Origin: an uncultured Pseudomonadota bacterium
Lineage (GTDB): Bacteria > Pseudomonadota > Gammaproteobacteria > Burkholderiales > SG8-39
Length of the DNA: 46,569 nucleotides
Direction of reading: 5' to 3'
NCBI GenBank assembly: GCA_903909415.1
Contig: CAIVVS010000230.1
Location: 1-46,569, forward strand
The notes below the pieces were generated by a model that was not told the origin of the DNA, did no database searches, and saw nothing but the letters and a program-made list of their open reading frames with translations. Positions 41,010 to 46,569 of this stretch are shown here, in pieces. Position 1 is the stretch's first letter. Every line of letters starts with the position of its first letter. The translations under genes and the position numbers were made by a program.

Positions 41010-42317
41010 GTGAACGACGTAACCCGGACCGAGTCGCCGCCCACCGCCAAAGGCGCAGACCGCCGACTTCCGGGCGGGATGTTCGACAGCTTCCCCCTGG
41101 CGCTCGCGCTGCTGCATGTCGACGGCGGGGTACGCTTGGTCAACCGCCGCTGCGCCGAGCTCTACCAGGCCGGTTCCCTGGACGGGGGCGCGCGGGGGCT
41201 GGTGGCGGCGGGCGCCTACGATGCCTGGCGGCTGATCGAGGTGTGCCTGAGGGACGGGACGCCGGGCCAGACGCGCGCCAAGCTGGACCTGCACGGCGAC
41301 GTGCTGCTCATGGTGCTGGACGACTCGCTGGATGCACGCACCAGCAGCCGCATCGACGAGTTGCACCGGCGGGTCGCGGAACTGGAACGCGCCAGTTCGA
41401 CCGATGCGCTGACCGGCGCGTGGAACCGCGCCCACCTGGACCGCGTGACCGAGGCCGAGGCCGCGCGCAGCCGGCGCTTCCGGCAGCCGGTGTCCCTGAT
41501 CCTGCTGGACATCGACCACTTCAAGAACGTCAACGACACCCTGGGCCACCAGACCGGCGACATGGTGCTGTGCGAGCTGGTCGGCGTGGTCGGCGCGGCC
41601 ATACGGGGCGGGGACCTGCTGTTCCGCTGGGGCGGGGAGGAGTTCGTCGTGCTCGCCCCGTCAACCGGCTACCGGCAGGGCGAGGTGCTGGCCGAATCGT
41701 TGCGCAACAAGGTTGCGGCGCACCCCTTCGCCGGCGGGCCCATGACCGTCAGCATCGGCGTGGCGGAACTGAACGGCGCGGAGTCGACCGTGGCGTGGTT
41801 CGCACGTGTCGATGCGGCCCTGTACGCGGCCAAGCGCGGCGGACGCAACCGCGTGGAGGTGGATCGCCACGGCAGCTCGGACGCCTGGGCGGCCGGCGCG
41901 GGTTCGCTGCTGCGCCTCGTCTGGCAGGAGGCCTACCAGTCGGGGAACGAACTGGGCGACCGCGAGCACCGCGAGCTGTTCGACCGGACCAACGACGTCA
42001 TCGATGCCTGGTACCAGCGCGAAGCCGAGCCGGCGAAGTTCGAATCGGCCTTCGACCGGCTGTTGGGCTGCGTCGCGGCCCACTTCGCCGACGAGGAGGC
42101 CCTGCTGGCCAGGCTGGGGTGGGACGGACTTGCCGACCATGCGCTTGCCCACCAGCACCTGCTCGAGCGGGCGCGCGAGATGGCCGGCGCGGTGCGCGAG
42201 GGCAAGGTCGGCCTGGGCGCCATCCTCGACTATGTCGCCAACGAGGTGGTGATACGCCACCTCGACGTGTACGACAGGAAGTTCTTCCCGCTGGTGGCGA
42301 AGGCGGCGCGCGGCTGA
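41010..42317 (+). CDS. Diguanylate cyclase-bacteriohemerythrin fusion
   Basis: 435 residues from GTG 41010; no ribosome-binding site is clear. Residues about 20-115 form a degenerate PAS-like region (FDSFPLALALLHVDGGVRLVNRRCAELYQAG). A coiled coil leads to a GGDEF domain with DALTGAWNRAHLD, LLDIDHFKNVNDTLGHQTGD and the active-site variant GGEEF in FRWGGEEFVV. RGGD stands five residues before it, fitting an inhibitory I-site. The C-terminal third is a bacteriohemerythrin: EHRELFDRTNDVIDAW, HFADEEALL, HALAHQHLL and RHLDVYD supply the diiron His, Glu and Asp ligands. It should make c-di-GMP under control of oxygen or redox state. It is convergent with an HD-GYP regulator 13 bp away. Confidence 0.93.
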   Translation: MNDVTRTESPPTAKGADRRLPGGMFDSFPLALALLHVDGGVRLVNRRCAELYQAGSLDGGARGLVAAGAYDAWRLIEVCLRDGTPGQTRAKLDLHGDVLLMVLDDSLDARTSSRIDELHRRVAELERASSTDALTGAWNRAHLDRVTEAEAARSRRFRQPVSLILLDIDHFKNVNDTLGHQTGDMVLCELVGVVGAAIRGGDLLFRWGGEEFVVLAPSTGYRQGEVLAESLRNKVAAHPFAGGPMTVSIGVAELNGAESTVAWFARVDAALYAAKRGGRNRVEVDRHGSSDAWAAGAGSLLRLVWQEAYQSGNELGDREHRELFDRTNDVIDAWYQREAEPAKFESAFDRLLGCVAAHFADEEALLARLGWDGLADHALAHQHLLERAREMAGAVREGKVGLGAILDYVANEVVIRHLDVYDRKFFPLVAKAARG

Positions 42318-42330
42318 ACTGCCGCGCCGT

Positions 42331-43434
<1,104 letters not shown>

Positions 43435-43604
43435 TCGCGGCTGCCTGCTCTTTCAATTTTATCAATTCCTGACATTATGCATGCGCGGTATCGCCATGCG
43501 CGCCACAGGCATCTGTATCGCAGATGGCTGCAGTATTGACCGCATGGCTAGGCGGGGCCGATACTCGCGCGCCCGCAGCGCGGGCGGGGCGGCGAGAGTG
43601 CCGA

Positions 43605-43620
43605 TGCGTAGTTCTACGCA
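43605..43620. promoter_or_regulatory. Perfect 16-bp palindrome before the cyclase-like gene
   Basis: TGCGTAG-TT-CTACGCA (7-bp arms, 2-bp centre) ends 21 bp before the TTG start and just upstream of its ribosome-binding site. It could be a repressor operator or an RNA hairpin near the start; nothing in the sequence separates the two. Confidence 0.4.
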
Positions 43621-43641
43621 AATGTCGGAGAGGCACAGGCT

Positions 43642-44817
43642 TTGACGGCTGAGCAGGACCAGAAGCTGCGGCTCGAGCAGGGGCGGGCCGGCATCGCCGA
43701 CCCGGTCGAGCGCGCGGGCCAGTTCGCCCGCCTGCGCGAGGCGCTGCAGGCGCGATGGGAACTTGGCCGCGACATCGTACTCGCATGGCGCCCGGTGGCC
43801 GGCGGCATCGAACTGTTGCGCGTGCCTTACTACATCCTGGTGGCAGGCGCCGAGGCGCCGGTGCTGCAGGACATGCTCGCGCCGGTGAAGATGGCCGGTG
43901 GGGCGCGCATGGCGGACCTCGCTGCGCGCTTCGAGCGCAAGCCCGAACTGATCGCCTTCGACATCATCTCCGCCTGGGACCTCGGGCTGGAGGCGATCGA
44001 ATCCATGGTGCGCCCCTACGGGCTGACCTATTCGGAGGACCGCGCGGTCGCGCTGTTCGACATAGTCGGGTTCTCGCTGTACTCGCCGCTGGAGCAGATG
44101 GCGCAGCTCTCCAGCCTGGCGCACTCCATCAACCAGGCGCACGCAATGCTCTCGCGCCGAAGCGTGAAGGTCCATTTCGCGCGCAGCACGACCGGCGACG
44201 GCTACTACATCTGGAACCGCGAAGATACCGTCGAGGCGAACATCAACCTCTACCACCTTGTCCACCTGGTGCTCGCGGACAACGCACTCGCCTCGCGCCA
44301 TGCGGCGCCCGGACTGCGCGTGGTGCCGCGCCTGCGCACCTGCTTCCACATCGGCGGCCACTACGAGCTGCACCATGCCGAGGCTCTCGCGCCGGGCGCC
44401 AGCAGCTACATCGTCGGCGAGGTCACCATCGAGCTGGCGCGCCTGTCGGTGAAGGCCAGGCCCGGACAGATCCTCGTCGGGGATTTCCGCGAGCGGATGC
44501 TGGATGCCGCCGGTGGCGACGAGGTGGTGGTCGACACGGTGGGATTCATCCAGCGCGCGGAAGCGTCGCTGGGCCGCCTGCGGGGCATCCGGCTCTCGGA
44601 CGAGGAGGTACGCCTGATCAAGTGCTACCTCACCGGCAGCAAGAACAGCGAGGGCGGGTTCCACGTGGACAGCTACCGCGTTCCCGACAAGCACGGCAAG
44701 TGGCACGTGGCCTACAACGCCAAGGTGAACCTGTATCCGGGCGAGGGACCGCCGATCTTCCTGGGGCTCCAGAAACGCGACCTCGGGGAGTTCCTGGCGG
44801 GGCTGGAGTCGGGTTAG
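43642..44817 (+). CDS. Degenerate class III nucleotide-cyclase-like protein
   Basis: 391 residues from TTG 43642; GGAGAGG lies 8 bp upstream. The N-terminal third (to about 130) matches no family I know. Residues 135-280 resemble a class III adenylyl/guanylyl cyclase: AVALFDIVGFSLYS supplies the first metal-binding Asp (D140), STTGDGYYIWN the second (D186), and GEVTIELARLSVKARPGQILV corresponds to the GxxVNxAARL segment. In that segment the transition-state Asn is replaced by Ile263, while Arg267 is kept. The C-terminal 100 residues (EEVRLIKCYLTGSKNSEGGFHVDSYR) are unassigned. It may be a low-activity cyclase or a nucleotide-binding sensor. The Cache-HAMP-GAF sensor gene begins 75 bp downstream. 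Confidence 0.6.
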   Translation: MTAEQDQKLRLEQGRAGIADPVERAGQFARLREALQARWELGRDIVLAWRPVAGGIELLRVPYYILVAGAEAPVLQDMLAPVKMAGGARMADLAARFERKPELIAFDIISAWDLGLEAIESMVRPYGLTYSEDRAVALFDIVGFSLYSPLEQMAQLSSLAHSINQAHAMLSRRSVKVHFARSTTGDGYYIWNREDTVEANINLYHLVHLVLADNALASRHAAPGLRVVPRLRTCFHIGGHYELHHAEALAPGASSYIVGEVTIELARLSVKARPGQILVGDFRERMLDAAGGDEVVVDTVGFIQRAEASLGRLRGIRLSDEEVRLIKCYLTGSKNSEGGFHVDSYRVPDKHGKWHVAYNAKVNLYPGEGPPIFLGLQKRDLGEFLAGLESG

Positions 44818-44892
44818 CAGGCGTCCGTGCGGGTGGCGGGGTTCTGGCGCCGGATTCGGTGTGGTATCGCGGCAGTTCAAAGGAGAGGGCGA

Positions 44893-46569
44893 ATGGACAA
44901 TCTGGACACGGTGCGGACCGCAAGCGTCGCACGCCACTACCCGTTGCGCGTGCACCTCGCGTGGGTCATCGTCGGCCTGGTCGTAGTCAGCGGGGCGTTG
45001 CTGGGATGGAACGGCTACCGGCAGAGTTCCAGCATCATGCTGGCGGACACGCGCCAGCTGTTCGAGTCCATCGGGCAGGAGGCCACCGCGGAAGTCGGTC
45101 GCCTGTACGCCGCCCCGGAGACCCTGGCCGGCGCGCTGTCGTTGCACCGGGTTGCCGGGCTGTCCGCGATGAAGGACAGGCTCGAGAACCTGCCCTTCCT
45201 GATGGAGATCCTGCGCGCCACGCCGGCGCTGGCCTCGGTGTACTTCGGCTACGAGAGCGGCGATTTCCTGCTGGTGCGCAACGTCAAGGGCCGGCCGGCC
45301 GCGGCCAGGCCGTTCTCGCCCCCGGAGGGCACCGCCTTCGTCGTGCAGATGGTCGAGTCGCGCCCCTCCGGGCCTTCCGGGCGCTACCAGTACTACGGCG
45401 ACGACGGACGCCTGCTCGAGGACAGGGCCCAGCCCGAGTACCGGTTCGACCCGCGCACCCGCCCCTGGTACAAGCTGGCCCGCGGCAGCGACGAGCAGGT
45501 GCGCACGCCGCTGTACGCCTTCTTCTCGACCGGCGAGGTCGGCACCACGCTGGCCCGCGCGGCGCCGGGGCGCAAGGCCGTGGCGGCGGTGGACATCACG
45601 CTCGCGGAACTCTCGGCGATGCTCGGCCACCTCGACGTCAGCCCGTCGGCCCAGCGGGTGATGTTCGATGCGCAGGGCACGGTGATGGCCTACCAGGATG
45701 CTGCCAAGGTCGTGCTGAAGTCCGGCGAAGGCACCGTGCGCCTGGCGAAGCTGGAGGAACTGGGCTCGCCCGCGGTCACCGAGTTCAGCCGCGACATCCG
45801 CAAGGGCAACTTCAGCCTGTCGGTGCAAGGCAGCGAGTGGGTGGGCTACACGGCCGCGCTGCCGATGCGGGGGGAGATGGAGACCTTCATCTCGGTGATG
45901 GCGCCGCGCAGCGAACTGTTGACCGAAGCGGCGCGCATACGCACCGAATCCATCTGGCTGACCCTGCTGGTGCTGCTGGCAGCGCTGCCGCTGGCATGGT
46001 GGATTTCCCACCGCGTGGCCAGCCCGCTCGCCACGCTGGCGGATGCCGCGCGCGCGGTGCAGCGCTTTGACTTCAGCGACCGGACGCGCGGGACGTCGCG
46101 CATTGCCGAGGTCGCGGCGCTGGACGACGCGCTGGCGAGCATGAAGTCCACCATCCGGCGCTTCCTGGACGTGTCCGCGGCGCTGTCGGCTGAGCGCGAC
46201 ATGGACCGCCTGCTCGCGCGCGTGCTGAAGGAGACGCTGGGGATCGCGGGCGCCGAGGCCGGGGAGATCTGGCTGTTGTCGGAGGACGGCAGCGAGTTCG
46301 TGCTGGCCGAAACGGCGCTGGCATCGGGCGCGCCGGCCTCGTGGTCGCGCGATGCGCTGAAGGTGGACTCGCCGGAGCGCCCGAGTTTCCTGCGCGCCGC
46401 CATGGAGCGCAAGCAGGTCAGCGAGGTGCAGGGTGGCGTGGACGGTTTCGCGGGTCCAGTGGCGCGCGAACTGGGTGCGGCACGGGTGTGGGGTGTTTCC
46501 GTGCCGCTGGTGGACCGTGACGGCCGCCTGGTCGGGGTGGTGGTGACCTATGGCTCGGGCGATGGCGCC
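44893..46569 (+). CDS. Cache-HAMP-GAF membrane sensor protein (3' partial)
   Basis: The frame starts at ATG 44893 with AAAGGAGA upstream and is open to the window end, giving 559 visible residues. Two membrane helices (AWVIVGLVVVSGALLGW near residue 25 and IWLTLLVLLAALPLAWWI near 355) flank a double-Cache-like periplasmic domain (VYFGYESGDFLLVRNVKG, RTRPWYKLARGSDE, then AVAAVDITLAELSAML). A HAMP domain follows (HRVASPLATLADAARAVQRFD), then a GAF domain (DMDRLLARVLKETLGIAGAEAGEIWLLSE) that runs off the end. The output domain is outside the window; HD-GYP, GGDEF and histidine kinase are all possible. Such sensors commonly bind small organic ligands. It follows the cyclase-like gene and may share its transcript. 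Confidence 0.85.
   Translation, partial: MDNLDTVRTASVARHYPLRVHLAWVIVGLVVVSGALLGWNGYRQSSSIMLADTRQLFESIGQEATAEVGRLYAAPETLAGALSLHRVAGLSAMKDRLENLPFLMEILRATPALASVYFGYESGDFLLVRNVKGRPAAARPFSPPEGTAFVVQMVESRPSGPSGRYQYYGDDGRLLEDRAQPEYRFDPRTRPWYKLARGSDEQVRTPLYAFFSTGEVGTTLARAAPGRKAVAAVDITLAELSAMLGHLDVSPSAQRVMFDAQGTVMAYQDAAKVVLKSGEGTVRLAKLEELGSPAVTEFSRDIRKGNFSLSVQGSEWVGYTAALPMRGEMETFISVMAPRSELLTEAARIRTESIWLTLLVLLAALPLAWWISHRVASPLATLADAARAVQRFDFSDRTRGTSRIAEVAALDDALASMKSTIRRFLDVSAALSAERDMDRLLARVLKETLGIAGAEAGEIWLLSEDGSEFVLAETALASGAPASWSRDALKVDSPERPSFLRAAMERKQVSEVQGGVDGFAGPVARELGAARVWGVSVPLVDRDGRLVGVVVTYGSGDGA

Noticed and set aside
43462..46011. An 849-codon minus-strand open frame over the cyclase-like and sensor genes
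   Set aside because: The plus strand has recognisable Cache, HAMP, GAF and cyclase-like motifs. The minus translation is His/Arg-rich with no domain.

Overview
The window is a very G+C-rich, gene-dense stretch of a proteobacterial chromosome. No tRNA, rRNA, CRISPR array or insertion sequence was seen. The families present (Bug-type solute-binding protein, Gcr 'recombinase', DUF2788/DUF2189 pair, DUF883, PA2778/PA2779 pair, RF3, many c-di-GMP enzymes) suit a Betaproteobacterium of Burkholderiales type, with Lysobacterales-like Gammaproteobacteria as the alternative. That placement is an inference from gene content only.

Layout. (1) 1-4296: a signalling operon of a hybrid histidine kinase (5' end outside the window), a receiver domain fused to the membrane channel domain of an MgtE magnesium transporter, and a receiver-HD-GYP protein whose receiver is a close paralogue of the fused one. 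(2) 4342-5919: divergent psd (phosphatidylserine decarboxylase) and a MarC-family membrane protein, both apparently leaderless. (3) 6109-16608: a cluster of small envelope and stress proteins (Ala-rich coiled coil, PA2779/PA2778, CsbD, a CX10C-repeat protein, glycine-zipper lipoprotein, transglutaminase-like protein, OmpA-like protein, BON lipoproteins, Lmo0937-like peptide, DUF883) with two paralogous Crp/Fnr regulators. Their intergenic regions share a palindromic motif, GTnCG-n4-CGnAC, so the cluster looks like a local regulon. (4) 16713-20811: Gcr-family membrane protein, TauE/SafE exporter, DUF2788 and DUF2189 membrane proteins. (5) 20870-27890: a 1630-residue hybrid sensor kinase behind an FNR/ANR-type box, and a convergent PAS-PAS-GAF-HD-GYP protein. 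(6) 28034-32892: a small Lys-rich secreted peptide, then a TPR protein / HupE-UreJ-like protein with an EF-hand / TonB-dependent receptor operon, probably metal uptake. (7) 32929-39070: a glycosyltransferase-like protein, then a metabolic island (Bug protein, FAD monooxygenase, TDT/SLAC1 transporter, cupin, Tat-lipoprotein amidohydrolase), perhaps for an aromatic acid. (8) 39212-40828: prfC. (9) 41010-end: signalling again, with a diguanylate cyclase-hemerythrin fusion, an RpfG-like HD-GYP regulator, a degenerate class III nucleotide-cyclase-like protein, and a Cache-HAMP-GAF sensor cut by the window end.

The most promising novelties are the receiver-MgtE fusion, which suggests a phosphorylation-gated Mg2+ channel, and the palindrome-marked envelope-stress regulon with twin Crp/Fnr regulators, two of whose genes may also be preceded by short overlapping leader ORFs.
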